A DNA stretch of 64,000 nucleotides from Lophius americanus (lineage: Eukaryota > Chordata > Actinopteri > Lophiiformes > Lophiidae). The position numbers were made by a program, and so were the translations under genes. Below the pieces are notes generated by a model. The model was not told where the DNA came from and searched no databases. It saw only the letters and a list, made by a program, of their open reading frames with translations. The stretch covers positions 743,501 through 807,500 of the forward strand of contig JBBDHG010000161.1 of the NCBI GenBank assembly GCA_037951165.1, read 5' to 3'. Position 1 is the stretch's first letter; each line of letters begins with the position of its first letter. Below, piece by piece: positions 45,501 to 56,860 of the stretch.

Positions 45501-48500
45501 TGGTGTTATGTTGCACATATTTTTCCTAAAAAAGATCCCCGAAGTGAGTGAAGTATTAACTATTTAAGTAAAATATGATATAAACAAGACAGTTCTCCTC
45601 GAGTCAATTCATATTATCTAATTTGAGCTAAATCATATCAATGGTTGTGAAATTATAGTCAGAAAACTTTTAGAGATAAAGCTCCCCCTAGTGTCAGACA
45701 TATATAACCGACCTTTTCCAAAATCAATCAAGAACTTCATTGCACTGAAGTCTATGGGGATGTAAGTTTAAAAACGATCTATTAAATATTTCGAGACGTA
45801 TGTCTGGAAAATAGTGTTATTCATAATATGCTTCCCCTAGTGAGTGAAATATGAACTAATAGAGTAAAAATAAAAGAAAAATGTAATAAATCTGGCCCGA
45901 CTACTGAGAAATTATGGCTTTCAGTCCTTTATCATACTAAGGTCTATGTGGTGATAATATTGGAAAAATGAGCCATGTTATAGTTTTTGAGTTATCACGT
46001 TTACACGAAGGATCTGCGGCGGTGGCTGTCGCAATGAATCCAAAATATCCCTGACTTTTTGGGGATATGAAAATAAGAAATACACAAATGGAATTCATAT
46101 TATAGATTATAATTAAAATGAAATAACTACTATTAGTTTATGACACACTGCTAATATGGTGGTTTTGTTTTCATTTCTATCTCTTAGGTTCCTCATCTGG
46201 CTGTTGGTAGGAATACACAAAAGCTATATGTATTTTCATGAAATATGGTTGAAGGATTGGGCATGTGGATGGTAATAAATAATTATATTTTTGGTTAAAG
46301 GGGAAGATTCTTCTTTTTTTACTCTTTTAACACTGGGAGATAAGACTTCTTCTCCACTATTTCCGTCAATAACGCATAAACCTGATGGAAGAAATGGCAA
46401 ACCTCATGAGGGCCGCCCCCTGAAAAATACCGACTTCTGTCATGGTGACTGATTTGCTGCACTGAGGATCTTTGCTCAACAGATGCTGCTTTTGAAAAGC
46501 CACCAGTTTTCATTTTCACATGGCTGGAATACATTGATGTGTCTGTAATCTGTGTGTGAGGAATGATCCAAAGATATATCAGGCTCTCAGTCTATTTATA
46601 GTTTGCGGTATGACAAAACAAGATAAATTACATAGGAACAGCATACATTACGGGCTTCAAATACTACAAGACAGATTCTATTGTAATGGCTGTCTTCTTA
46701 ACATAAAGTAATGCTTGTCATGTCTGAAGTGATTTATTGCAGATCACACACCTCACTGATTTAGCACCGTGCATGAGTCTCCATTAACAAGTGAAAAAAA
46801 AAAAACGCTACTCACGGTAGCTTGTTCTTACTTTGTGGGTCATTTGATCCAAATGACTCATTATGGTTTCTTGTGGGGATGGGAGTAGATTCAAGCTTAG
46901 AATTAGACATGTACCTGTTCTGTCTTGTTTGCCTATTATTAATTTTGACCTGTTTATTTTTTGTACGAAGGCCCCAAGTGTCAAACGAGAAAAAAAAACG
47001 CCTTGCGTTTATCTGTATGATTGGTTAACTAAACTGTGTGCACCGTTAACAATCAATGTACACCGATTCATAATCTAATTTATGGGCGCGCAGATTTACA
47101 CGTAATGAGTGAATTCTCAGAGGCACGGACAGCACCAACACTCGACTTTGGCGAGTTTAAAGAATGTCATGTCATGAAAGGATCATTTGCCTGCCCTGTG
47201 CTAAATATTACCTGAAAGTGCAGAGGATGTGTGAATATGTGTGCATGTGTGTACATGTATTGGTCACAACACAATAACTACTGCCAGGTAAAGTCAGAAT
47301 GACATTGATTATCTCGTAACCATGTACCTGTCAGTGGTGGGGATTATTGGGCAGTAGTTGAACATTTGTCCATATTTTGATGTGTTGGGACCAAGAAAAA
47401 TTTGGCAAGCATATGTTTCCATTATAGCATGGTGAACTGGAAACTGGTTCCCATCCAACAGAATATTTATCTTAGAACAAAAAGTCCATGCTGGTTCTGA
47501 CAGAAAGGTGTCACAGTGCATTGTAGAGTTGTTGGGGGACCTACACAATATTAGGCAGATAGTTATAATGTTGTGGTTACAGCTTTATTTTTCAGGGGGT
47601 ATTGGCTGCGATGAGTGCATAATAACCCCTTTCCGGAGATATAATTGAAAAGCTGAAATATATTCACAGATCTGAAAGGTGAGCAACAATCACTTCCTGT
47701 GTATCACACCTAACCGTTCTCTCAGTCTTGGAAAATTATCTCAGGACTGAAAAAGTTGTCTCACATCCTGTACATTTAATTTTACTTCTTTATTTGTGTT
47801 TTCACAAATTTGAATTTGTATTGCTTTAATAAAATTGTTTCAAATTTTATAAATTTGCATGTCATTTTGTAATTATTTAACATCTAATGGTTAGATTTGT
47901 GATGTGCTTCCGGGTAACTGTACATAAGGGTTTTGCAGGCGTAATAGAAATTAACTGGAGGGTAGAATGCACCATAAATAAGTTGTTCATTATTAAGTAA
48001 ACATTGACCTCCCCACCTCCAGAAGTGTTTGAGGTCCAGACGAGCCATATGGATCAAACTTCTGACGAGATTACGATTAACTTTCATTAAGATACTGTAT
48101 GTCATAACGCTGGAGCACGCTGTCGGCTCATGTGGCAGCTAATAAATACTACATATAAATACTACAACCTACAGCAGAGGTTGTGAGGGAGAAAACGCTC
48201 AGGCGATATAATTCAAAAGCTGCTGCTCAGATGACCAGCAAAGCACTTAGATATAAGAACGGCTGCATGGGAGATGAGACCAATTTCTTTGAACACTTAT
48301 CGTGCTCCCTGTATTTGATCATGTAGCTCCTTCGAGATGGATGAGAGCGGTTCTGCAGCTAAACAGGTGTGCTCCAAACGATGAGAGACGATTTCTCATT
48401 TCTCATCAGAGTAGAGAGAATAATGGTAATCCTCACCATAATATGTGTATTATACCATTGTTTCTCTTAATTTCATTCATTATCATTGTAATTGTTGAGC

Positions 48501-51500
48501 TGGAGAAGGTGTGTATTTATCGATATTCTGTCTAACTCAGCCTTGATTCTATAAAATCCAGTCTGACACTTTTCCAATATAATTCCCTTCTAAATGAGTA
48601 GGCTTCTAATCATGGTTCCAAACAAAGCCGTCATTGATTATTCTTTGAGTATGAGGGTGCAGATTATACAATATATTAATCCCACTGTGCATCTGAAAGA
48701 GATCATTAGTGAAATGCATCTCTTCGGTTGTGCAGTAGTTTGAAAGAAAATGTTGCTGAAGCTAATTACTTCAATGGAGTTTATAGGTCACAGATAAAGG
48801 TGTAAAACTGAATGGCAATAAAAGGTTTCAGTTGCATCTGAATTTGAAGATTATCATCAGATAACATAATAGCTCTTTCACCTTATTTAACATTACATCA
48901 TGTTTTAGGCCGATTTGGTGCTGAAGATTTCTGTTTCGTTGCAACATGAGTCTGAAATTAACAAGCAGGAGTCTTTTACCGTCCGGTGTATGTTGTCCTC
49001 CAAATCCTGGTTGATCCTCTGAAGAGCTGCATAGCTGCTCTGGATCCTAAACAGGAAAAAAACAACAGCGGCCTGTTAAAATTTCATCACACAGCATAAG
49101 GACCAAAGACAGTTTTTCTGGTTATATATAGTTAAATAAGCACCAGTCATCACCGTTTGGATTTAAAAATCAGGACACTGACGGAGAACATTGGAACAGA
49201 TTTGCATGAGGTTTTAGGTTCTGACACCGATTTGAAGACCTCTCAGGATAAATTGACTGAGCCAAAACAAAGTGAAGGAAATGATGATCTGTGTGAGCAC
49301 ACCTGTAGATTTTTATGCAAATGTACACCGTATTTATCAATGCTCAACCATCAATTTCTTATTTAAACAGCATGGCCTCTGCAGCTGAATCCTGACATGA
49401 CAAATGTTCTGTATAACTACCGCTGTTCCTTTCGTGTTGTGTTCCATCATCCTCTCATCACTGTTGCTCTTTAGCAGACCTTCCAGTGCATTTGTGACCA
49501 TAATAGAAAGACACCCTCTATACATCATGTCACTGCTGAGTTCGATATCATATTTTCACATTACCTCTTGGGTAAGTGGGTGAGTGCTTGTGATCTAGCA
49601 TTCAAGGCTCCATTAAGCCAACAGATACGGAGAGCGTTCGCAGCTGGGACCGAAATCATAAAGAGCTACTTTCATCAGGACCTTATGGAGATTTGAGTAA
49701 AGATTTGAGAGTGCTTTCCTGAATGATGAACAAAAAAAGCTTAATTATGAGACAACTTCTGCTGTTTTTCATTCAAGAAGAGTATAAAACATGTGTCTGT
49801 TGTTCTACCTTTCGTATGGGTAAAGTAAATAAGGCATAATTGAAAGTCCTGGCACACATACACATCAAATCCACAAGGCACGAAGACTGCTTACTTTGCA
49901 ATTCATTTCTGTTTGCCAGTGATAAGCTGGAAAGAAAAAGTGTATTTAAACACAATTCATCGGGGTTATTTATATACCATGGCCAATGAGATAGCTGTGT
50001 TCTGTCTGACCACAGCTCTATTTGCAGATAATATCTTTGCTCTGAGGTTATCATCACACTGTTATCATATAACCTCAGAGTTTAAAAAGTCCCAGCTGTA
50101 AAGCGAATCATCCATTTGTCTCTGGGCTACAACAGACCTGGCCTTTCGAGGCATGAACTCCTGGAGACCATCGCAGATGTACAGCAGATCCTTTAAATAC
50201 TGTAAAATGTGAGGTGGGGCATCCATTGGCTCAGACTTGTTTGTAGAGCACATCCCACAGAAGCTCGATCGAATTGAGATTTGGGGCATTTAGAGGCCAA
50301 ATGAAGACATTGAAATCGTTATGTTCCTCAAACCATTCATGAGCCATTATTGCAGAGTAGCAGTGTGCATCATTCTGCTAAAAGTTTAGTTATTTATTTA
50401 ATACATTTAGTGTATTGTTAATATGCAGGGGTGTACTTTATCTGCCACAATATAAAGGGAGTTGGTACATGTCAAGGTAGCGTCCACATCCCATGGTGCA
50501 TTCTGGTGCCATCTCTTTCCCAGGTAAGCAGTGCATATGCACTCTGTTGTCCACATGTTGTTAAAGTAAACATGATCATTAGACAGGGTCAACTTCTTCC
50601 ACTGCCAAAGTAGATGATGGTGCTAGTGTACAGGAGTGCATGATCTGTGGAATCGGACAACACTGGCCAGTTTTCATTACCAAAGGCATCAATTAGCTTC
50701 AACGCTATCGTCGATTCACCGGTTTTCTTTCCTTAACCTATTGTTAGGTACAAACCACTGCAAACTAAGAATGTCACAGTTACCCAAAGTTCTGGAGATG
50801 CCCTGATCCAGCCCTCAGGCCTTCAGACTATGGCCCTTGACAAAGTTGCCCAGAACCTTACACTTGCCCATTTTTCAAAGGTCAAATTCCTTAAAAGTTT
50901 ACTTATTTTGACCATAAACCATTTGCGATTCTGGTTTTGATGAGCTTCACAGTAACAATGTTTACTTGGTGAAAAATGTCCAACACCTACTGAAGGGTGC
51001 CATGCCATATTGAGATCATCGATTCAGCCGTCATGGGTATTTATAAAGTCAGTATTGAATTTTGGTTTCATGTGCCTTACACATACATAGGTAAAAGTCC
51101 TGTGTCTGACCGAACAAGCCATTCTGACCTCATTTCTACAATTATTTGCATTTTCAAATTTATAAGCTTTATAAGACTTTCAGAGAAAGTCTTTCAGAGA
51201 AAGTCAATTGTATATCACCTGTTATAATGAAGCGAGACAGCTGAAACATTGGCTGGAGTCGGAAATAAAGACTTAACGTATGGATGAAACTAAGATTAAT
51301 CTGCAACCACAGGTTGTTCTTCGGTTAGTTCCACCATTTTTGTTTCTTTCTATGACCATTTTTAAGTCTTCTTCAAAACAGCTTTCTGTTTATTTAGTAA
51401 CTGCTAGTTCAATTCAGAATCCAATAGACAGTTGAACATGGTTTGCTTTAGCAGGTGGCTTCACTCAGATTTTCAAGCTGCTACCACAGCATGCCCTCAA

Positions 51501-52112
51501 GTTTTAGGTATGATCCATATAGGACAACGTTGTAGCAGTGTTCGTGTATCCTCCCTACCTCCACCATCTCATTCAAATATATTGCCAAACACAATGGTTT
51601 AAAAAACTTTTTCCATGAAACCAAATGATGATGTCACATTTGCTGAGCCTATCATTTACAATGGAGAATGCTCACTGTGCATGGCTCTATTCATTAATCC
51701 AGCCAAACTTCCGTTACAATAATATCTTTTAGCTCAAGTGTAACTATTTCTAATCTTTTTCCAATGGGATATGTTACTTAACCATGGAGAAAATAAAAAT
51801 GAATACGCACAGCCCTGACGTGGACAGCAGTAATCCTTTGCCTTTAGATATGGTTAGATTACAGATTGCATGATACAGCATGCAATAATAAAGCCATCAA
51901 GGATGTATAATATGGAACATATGTCCACCGAGACCAGCACATGAACACACCTGCGTAGTTTCTCTGTAAATTTCTCCAGTTCCTCTTGGGCCCGGCGCAG
52001 CTCTGTCTCCAGGTACTGCCGAGTGGAGTCAAACTCCGTCTCCACCATCTCTAGCTTGTGTGTGGTGTAGGACAAGCGCTTACGGAGGTCTTCCTTGTGG
52101 TCATGGAAAGAG
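32014..52112 (-). CDS. begain: BEGAIN, brain-enriched guanylate kinase-associated protein (N-terminus missing)
   Basis: Coding exons on the minus strand: 52112-51951, 49046-48980, 38470-38363, 36120-36037, 33537-32014. All borders are AG/GT and the phases join cleanly, giving about 648 codons. BEGAIN is a neuronal protein that binds the guanylate kinase domain of PSD-95 at the postsynaptic density. Exons 1-4 here form a continuous coiled coil (LRKRLSYTTHKLEMVETEFD, RRAQEELEKFTEKLR, SSYAALQRINQDLED, EEEKRALSREIIVLNNHL, KDCNLAAQLLQYS). The last exon carries the long Ser-rich tail and the conserved end LTRKDSLTKAQLYGTLLN. Human BEGAIN is 593 aa; this fish form is longer, mainly in the tail. The start codon is not in the exons seen. 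Confidence 0.95.
33538..36036 (-). other. BEGAIN intron before the last exon
   Basis: 2.5 kb, AT-rich. No mobile element or conserved motif recognised. Confidence 0.75.
36037..36120 (-). CDS. begain: BEGAIN exon, DLYRKDCNLAAQLLQ
   Basis: 28 codons, phase 0 at both ends: DLYRKDCNLAAQLLQYSKSH and YRVHKMSE. Acceptor CTTCCAG, donor GTGAGC. Matches the human ELYKKDCNLAAQLLQ segment. Confidence 0.95.
36121..38362 (-). other. BEGAIN intron
   Basis: 2.2 kb. It contains a fish repeat at 37478-37870; the remainder shows nothing recognised. Confidence 0.75.
37478..37870 (+). repeat. Fish dispersed repeat, 'GGAGGTTATG' family, copy 2
   Basis: Left part caaaggaggtaagactttca, middle caactggacaaattttcct, right end tttggtggaggtgtgcactc followed by gtgccattct. 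This right end is typical of the family and makes this the most complete copy here. Confidence 0.6.
38363..38470 (-). CDS. begain: BEGAIN exon, coiled coil with EEEKRALSREI
   Basis: 36 codons, phase 0: THHHEEEKRALSREIIVLNN then HLMEAKITINKLREDN. Acceptor CAACTGCAG, donor GTGAGT. Three consecutive His codons open the exon. Confidence 0.93.
41120..41230 (+). repeat. Unclassified repeat family A, short copy
   Basis: Phrases gtgagtaaaatattaacta and caagtgagtgaagaaattat recur in the 45520-46060 copy in the same orientation. Confidence 0.4.
44140..44203 (+). mobile_element. LINE reverse transcriptase scrap
   Basis: One frame reads KAPLTCGVPQGYIHGTLLFS, the RT block that in fish LINEs is CGVPQGSVLGPLLFS. 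Nothing else of the element is left on either side. The VPQG form suggests a different LINE clade from the three large fragments. Confidence 0.6.
44669..44699. repeat. (GATA/GAGATA)n microsatellite
   Basis: About 30 bp of agatagagatagatag-type units in a BEGAIN intron. Confidence 0.8.
45520..46060 (+). repeat. Unclassified repeat family A, longest copy
   Basis: Contains agctccccctagtgtcagac, paired gtgagtga...tattaacta phrases, gagttatcacgtttacacga and aaggatctgcggcggtgg. Reverse-oriented copies occur at 57990-58200 and 62210-62530. No coding capacity and no clear terminal repeats. Confidence 0.6.
47262..47585 (+). mobile_element. Tc1-like nonautonomous element with both ends
   Basis: Left end caataactactgccaggtaa with gacattgattatctcgtaac. 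Right end ggggacctacacaatattag followed by gcagatagttataatgttgt. Most of the transposase is lost, leaving about 320 bp in which tctgacagaaaggtgtcaca still matches the family. Confidence 0.8.
48980..49046 (-). CDS. begain: BEGAIN exon, SSYAALQRINQDLED
   Basis: 67 nt: one base completing Arg, then IQSSYAALQRINQDLEDNIH and RT. Acceptor GTTTAG, donor GTAAAA. Very short; identified by family match and phase. Confidence 0.92.
50040..50080. repeat. Hairpin with perfect 12-bp arms
   Basis: ctctgaggttat and its reverse complement ataacctcagag are separated by 17 nt, about 30 bp from the end of the Tc1-like relic. Confidence 0.8.
50110..51030 (-). mobile_element. Tc1-like transposon, most complete but decayed copy
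   Basis: On the minus strand: gaaaaatgggcaagtgtaag (transposase start, 50878), agggcatctccagaacttt, then VDATLTCTNSLYIVADKVHP. Next come GAATGGTTTGAGGAACATAA and aatttgattgag-type DDE region (ttcgatcgagcttctgtggg). The end is the MPRKARSV segment near 50150. Many stops. The terminal repeats are almost unrecognisable. Confidence 0.82.
51951..52112 (-). CDS. begain: BEGAIN exon, LRKRLSYTTHKLE
   Basis: One base, 53 codons, then two bases (AG) of the Arg codon: SFHDHKEDLRKRLSYTTHKL, EMVETEFDSTRQYLETELRR, AQEELEKFTEKLR. Acceptor CTTCAG at 52115-52113, donor GTGTGT. The incoming codon is split, so another coding exon must lie upstream. Confidence 0.94.
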
Positions 52113-52209
52113 CTGAAGTTGAAGGAGGAGAAGAGGATTCAAGCAGACACAGTGATACCCTTTCATTACTGTTAAGGTTTGTAAGCAAGGGGGAGAGGAG
52201 GCAAAGACA

Positions 52210-52252
52210 GAGATGATGGATGGATGAATGGATGGGATGGACGGATGAATGG
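52210..52252 (+). repeat. Imperfect (GATG)n microsatellite
   Basis: About 43 bp of gatg/gatgaatg units, 100 bp upstream of the BEGAIN exon acceptor. Confidence 0.85.
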
Positions 52253-52497
52253 AATACCATGTATCCCATTCAAAATGGGAGGGGGGGCAGAGCTGGGAAA
52301 ATGGCTTCCACTGGTGTAATTAAAAATTCCATTTCACATCTCCTGTGTCAAATCTCTGACAAAAAAAGGAAAGTAGTTTTCCCTCCAGACAAAGACCGTC
52401 AGTGATTCATTGAAAGGGAGGAGAAAATATAGAATGAACTCAGGATGCGCCAAGGAGGAAGCTTTAACAGAGGCTGAATGAGGCTGGAAAGGCATGA

Positions 52498-52498
<1 letters not shown>

Positions 52499-52534
<36 letters not shown>
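52499..52534. repeat. (GA)n microsatellite
   Basis: About 18 GA units. Confidence 0.95.
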
Positions 52535-52537
<3 letters not shown>

Positions 52538-53427
52538 CAGAGACAGAATCTCAACATCACCACCTTCATTGACAACAACAAACCAGGTATGAGTGCCGTG
52601 CGTTTGAGGCAGGTATGATGGTGGGGGATGAAAACAGTGACAGGACCGCTGAGGTAATCAATGTGGTAATAGAGGGCTGGAGATGGGGAGCAGTGCAGGT
52701 GAGGGCTCTGAGGGATCTCGCATTTTGCCAGACTGATGGATACTTGGCTCACAGAGAGATGTGATGGCTCAGCACGGCTAACAAACTGGTGCAATAAGTT
52801 CACCTCGAAGTTCAACTCGGCCGAGAGCCTCAATTAGGAAACTGGCAGTGAAGCAGTAGGAAATGGTTTCCACAATGAAGGCTCACGATAGACTTATAGA
52901 ATGTCTTGTATCAAAACCTGGGTAGAGAATGAGGGGGTTCAGAGAATATATAGCAAAAACGAGCCCATAAATGTGCGAGTACCAAAGCCTACATGCATGT
53001 TTTAGACGGCACTTAGACAAGTGAGATGAGATGAGCACTCACTTGTCTCTGCGTTATGTGCAGAATATATCCCTATATATATAGATATAGTTCCCCTTGA
53101 TTTAATAATAATATAAAAATAGGGGGGGATTATGTCCCCTATTAGGCAGAAAACTACGTTAAGCAATATGCTAACTTAGTTGAGTACATCTTAATGTTTA
53201 ATATGACAGCTTTAGAGCTATTGGCGCACATAGAAAAAGAAAGAAAAAGAAATGGTAAGGACCGGGCAAGTTTAATTTTTCAGGTTTGATTATAACCAAA
53301 GTTAATTCCCCCCTGATGATACCGCTCCCTATAGCAGATTGTATGGGGTTGGATTGACTGATGTTACCCTAGCGTAGCTTTAAGCCTGGAAGCAGAGGAA
53401 GGGCTTCCTTGGCCTTATATCCCAATC

Positions 53428-54018
53428 TAAAGTACATTACCTTAAAGTACATTTAATTTTTAGTAATGTGCTGAAAATGTTTTTCCCTATTTCATTCTAC
53501 TTTCTAATTCTACTCCGCCACATCTCAGGGGGAAATATTGTACTTTTTAGCCCACTACATTTGTTTGAGAGCTGTAATTCTTACTAATTACTTTTCAGAT
53601 TACATTTTTTTATACACTTCCCGTCCACTGAAAATGATTTGTAATTTCTTAATCAATAAATATATTGATTTGATTGTTTGTCATAAACTTAAGGATTAAG
53701 AGGTTATTTATGGGTGAATAAAACCTCCTTTACCAAAATAAATCCTTTTAAAAACATTTGGGATTATCTTGAAAATGTATCAATGCTGGAAACATTTCAA
53801 TACGTTAATGCGATTGTAATAGTAATCCTAAAACATCCTATAAAACTAGTTACTTTGCAATGGGTATTTTTGCTTTTGTACATTACTTATATATTCCTGA
53901 TACTACCTACAACCACTTGATAAAGCTTTTGAGTACAGGGCTTTTTTTGGTATTGTGTTTATTTCCCCAGTGTGGTATTGCTTATTTTATTCAAGTAAAG
54001 GAACTCTAAATAATGTAA
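53428..54018 (+). repeat. Abundant teleost 'AAGTAC' DNA repeat
   Basis: Starts cttaaagtacatttaa. It contains ctactccgccacatctcagg and ggaaatattgtactttttag, then cccactacatttgtttgag. It ends gtggtattgcttattttatt with caagtaaagga. I recognise this as a very common fish nonautonomous element (terminal AAGTAA/TTACTT motifs). It is old and shows many substitutions. Confidence 0.7.
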
Positions 54019-55875
54019 ATGTACAATCCCCAAATATTGATCTATTCCTTAGACAGACAGGAAGATAAACAAGTGAAGTGCTAAGATATGTATCCAATGT
54101 GCTGAGACTTCAGCCCTCTCCACAAGCCTCGTGCTACAGCAAAACCATATCTTTGTCAAATCACATTGCAAGGATCCAGAATGCTGTGGGAAATCACACT
54201 GGGAGTTTCTAATTATTATTTAAATTATTCTTGTTTTTTTGTCATGGCCCTGGTCTACAAAACCACTGTAAATGCAGTGCTGCATTGACTTGGATGTAGG
54301 TATCCGATGATACACGGCATGAGATATGATGATGGGTGGTGATATTGAATAGATGCCTTATAATATGCATGCTTTTAAATGATTTTGATCGTCAAGATCT
54401 CATGATGATAATCTATTTCCATTAGTCAAAAAGAATCAAACTTCTTCCCAATAATAAGGCATCAGAGCCGTCTTACCTTCTTTTTGGGTTTTTGCAACCA
54501 TTTCTCTGAGTTTTGAGGGCGGTTTTGTCAATATATATCTTTTTCATATTTTCTCCCTGCCTCAGCTTTCATGTGTGAACAGTTGCTGCCACTGCTGCTG
54601 CTGCTGGTGGTTAGCTGAATGTTGAAGCCAGGTTTGAACTCTGACCACAACCGACAGTCAAAGCTCTAAGTCTTGCCTTGGAGGCAGATAGGATGTTGCT
54701 ATCTGAGATGACCCTAGCAAGAAAGCAGAGAAAAACAGCTTTGAAGTCACATGGATTTAGTATCAAATTCAGGCTGCATGTGCCCAGAGATTTTGAGCGT
54801 ATTCAGAAAATGAAAAGGTTTTCTTCGATGAAGGTACATTCATCGATACATTTGTCAGAAACACTTAAACATTGTATAGGCATGTTAGTAAATTCATATT
54901 TTTAACCACCACTTGTTAATGCTGAAAGAAAGCTGCGGCACTGACTGTGTAAGATTGATATTTCAATCCCCTGAGCTCCACTTTATTATATTCTTCACTT
55001 TCTCGTTTGGAACAATTGAATGCAACCACCCCAACCTGCAGGACCCTATGGAACAGTGCCTTATTGACAAGCTGACCAAGAGCGTTATTCCTCAATAAAT
55101 CAGTGTTATGAGGAATGTGAGTGTGTTTCCATTACAGCGTGCTGCTCTGTGGTGCTGCAGCTCGTAGTGACCTCTCCTGCACTGCAAGAACGTACCAAGC
55201 ATAAAACGCCAGAACAAACCCTTGCAGGTCTAAATCTTTCTTACACAAATGTTATTGATATAAATACCTTACGCCCTACAGGCGTAAAAGTTATGTTTAC
55301 CGATTAACAACCAGCAGCTACACGATGCTGTACTATTCACCCTAAGTGTGGAAGCCAGTCCTCAAACCGGAAAGAACAAAATCCCCTTCAAAGATAATAA
55401 AAAAATAAAAAAAGACTACGAAGTGTCTTTAGCTTGGAATAAGTAAAAAAAAAGAAAAAAAAGTGAGAACTTGCTAGGTATGAGTTCTTGAAATAAGACG
55501 TGAGATTTAGATAAAGGATATCTTGATATGATATGGCAAATATAGTTTTTAAGTAGAGGTTGCTTTGCATCTCATATTCACCCAGTAAATCTTTTTCCCC
55601 CTTTTTTTAAGAAAATCGTGCCGTATAACTTTGCTTTGTTTTGTTTTTAATTGTAATATGTGCATTTTTCTTATTGTTATTTTTAATCCTATCACCTTAA
55701 CCACAGTGACATTCTTTTAGATTAACTACTTTGAAATAAGATAGTAAGTAGAGTAGTATTCAAGAATTTTACGAAGCAATTTCTCTTAAGCTAGCTGTAA
55801 ATACTAAATTTGATCTTTTATGATATTTTCAAGATTCTCTGACCCTACAAGATGTTCAACCACCTAAAATGAAGT

Positions 55876-55925
55876 CCCTATATCTCAGCGATTGTTTTCT
55901 TAAAACAATCGCTGAAGATATAGGG
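55876..55925. repeat. 50-bp near-perfect palindrome
   Basis: Left arm ccctatatctcagcgattg then tttt; the right arm is its reverse complement with one extra base, around a 2-4 nt centre. The arms are 23-24 bp. No family recognised. Confidence 0.9.
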
Positions 55926-56228
55926 AAGATATTTCGACTAGAATTATAGAAATATTTTTAGTGAGACTTTTTGCATTGGGAAATGCTTTCATGGTTGAAA
56001 TTCCCACTTAAACTGATGGTTGTATGCTTGTTTCCTAATATTTTTGCGTCTACTGGTATTGAGGACATCTGGTGGACATTGATTAGTTTTAATAGTAGCC
56101 AGTAGATTTAGTGATGGATGTGGGCCAATTTTTCAACATTAGAAATGCAACATAAAGATAATAGTTTTCTTGCCAGTTTGGGCTTCTGGCTCTTGGCGCT
56201 TACTAAGCTAAGAGGATTGTCAACATTA

Positions 56229-56860
56229 GTAATAATAATAATAATAATAACAATACACTTAATATATAACGCATTTTACATTTGGATCAAATCTCAAAGT
56301 GCTACAAAGTAAAAGCAGATAAAAGCATCAATAAAAAATATAATAATAACTATACAAAAACATGACTAAAAAGCAGCATTGATAATTAAAGTTATAGGTT
56401 CTGCTAAAAAGGAAAGTTTTAAGTTCTTTTTTAAATGTGTCGTCTGTGGAGCCCTCAGATGGGATTCCATCGAGGGGCAGCAGAACAGAAGGTCCGATCA
56501 CCCATGGGGCTGGGCTTAGTCCGGGGGAGGAGGAGGCAGTATGAGTGGGTAGAACAGAGGGATCGTGTTTAGGTTAGTGGGGTGAATAGTTCTTTTAGGT
56601 AGGGGGGTGCGTTGTCATGGATGCACTGGTGAGTGAGGAGAGAGATCTAATAATCAATCCTGGTGGAGATGGGAAGCCAAAGAAGGGAATGAAGAACGGA
56701 GGTGATGTGTTCGTGTTTACGAACTCTCATCAGGATCCTTGCAGCACTGTTTCTAACATACTGTAGTTTTTGAAGACTTTTATCAGGGATCCCGATGAGA
56801 AGTGCGTTACAGTAATCCAAGTGGATTACTAGTGGATTCCATAATGAGATAATTGATTTT
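56229..56860 (+). repeat. Fish dispersed repeat with (AAT)n head
   Basis: An (AAT)n run (56231-56250) leads into a divergent copy of a widespread teleost repeat. Its body has the order gcagcagaacagaaggtccg, acccatggggctgggc, gggaagccaaagaaggg, tcctgcagca-like and cgttacagtaatccaa. The class is not certain. No intact frame. Confidence 0.5.

Larger units (their letters stand above)
38471..48979 (-). other. BEGAIN intron, 10.5 kb
   Basis: Contains a short repeat near 39950-40050 (ctggagacctaaactta), unclassified repeats (41120-41230, 45520-46060), a LINE RT scrap (44140-44203) and a Tc1-like element (47262-47585). Candidate noncoding conserved stretches are 41290-41420 and 48540-48900. Large parts (42000-44100, 46100-47200) hold nothing I recognise. 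Confidence 0.7.
49047..51950 (-). other. BEGAIN intron
   Basis: 2.9 kb. It includes a minus-strand Tc1-like relic (50110-51030) and a 12-bp-arm hairpin at 50040-50080 next to it. 49100-50030 and 51060-51950 show nothing recognised. Confidence 0.75.
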
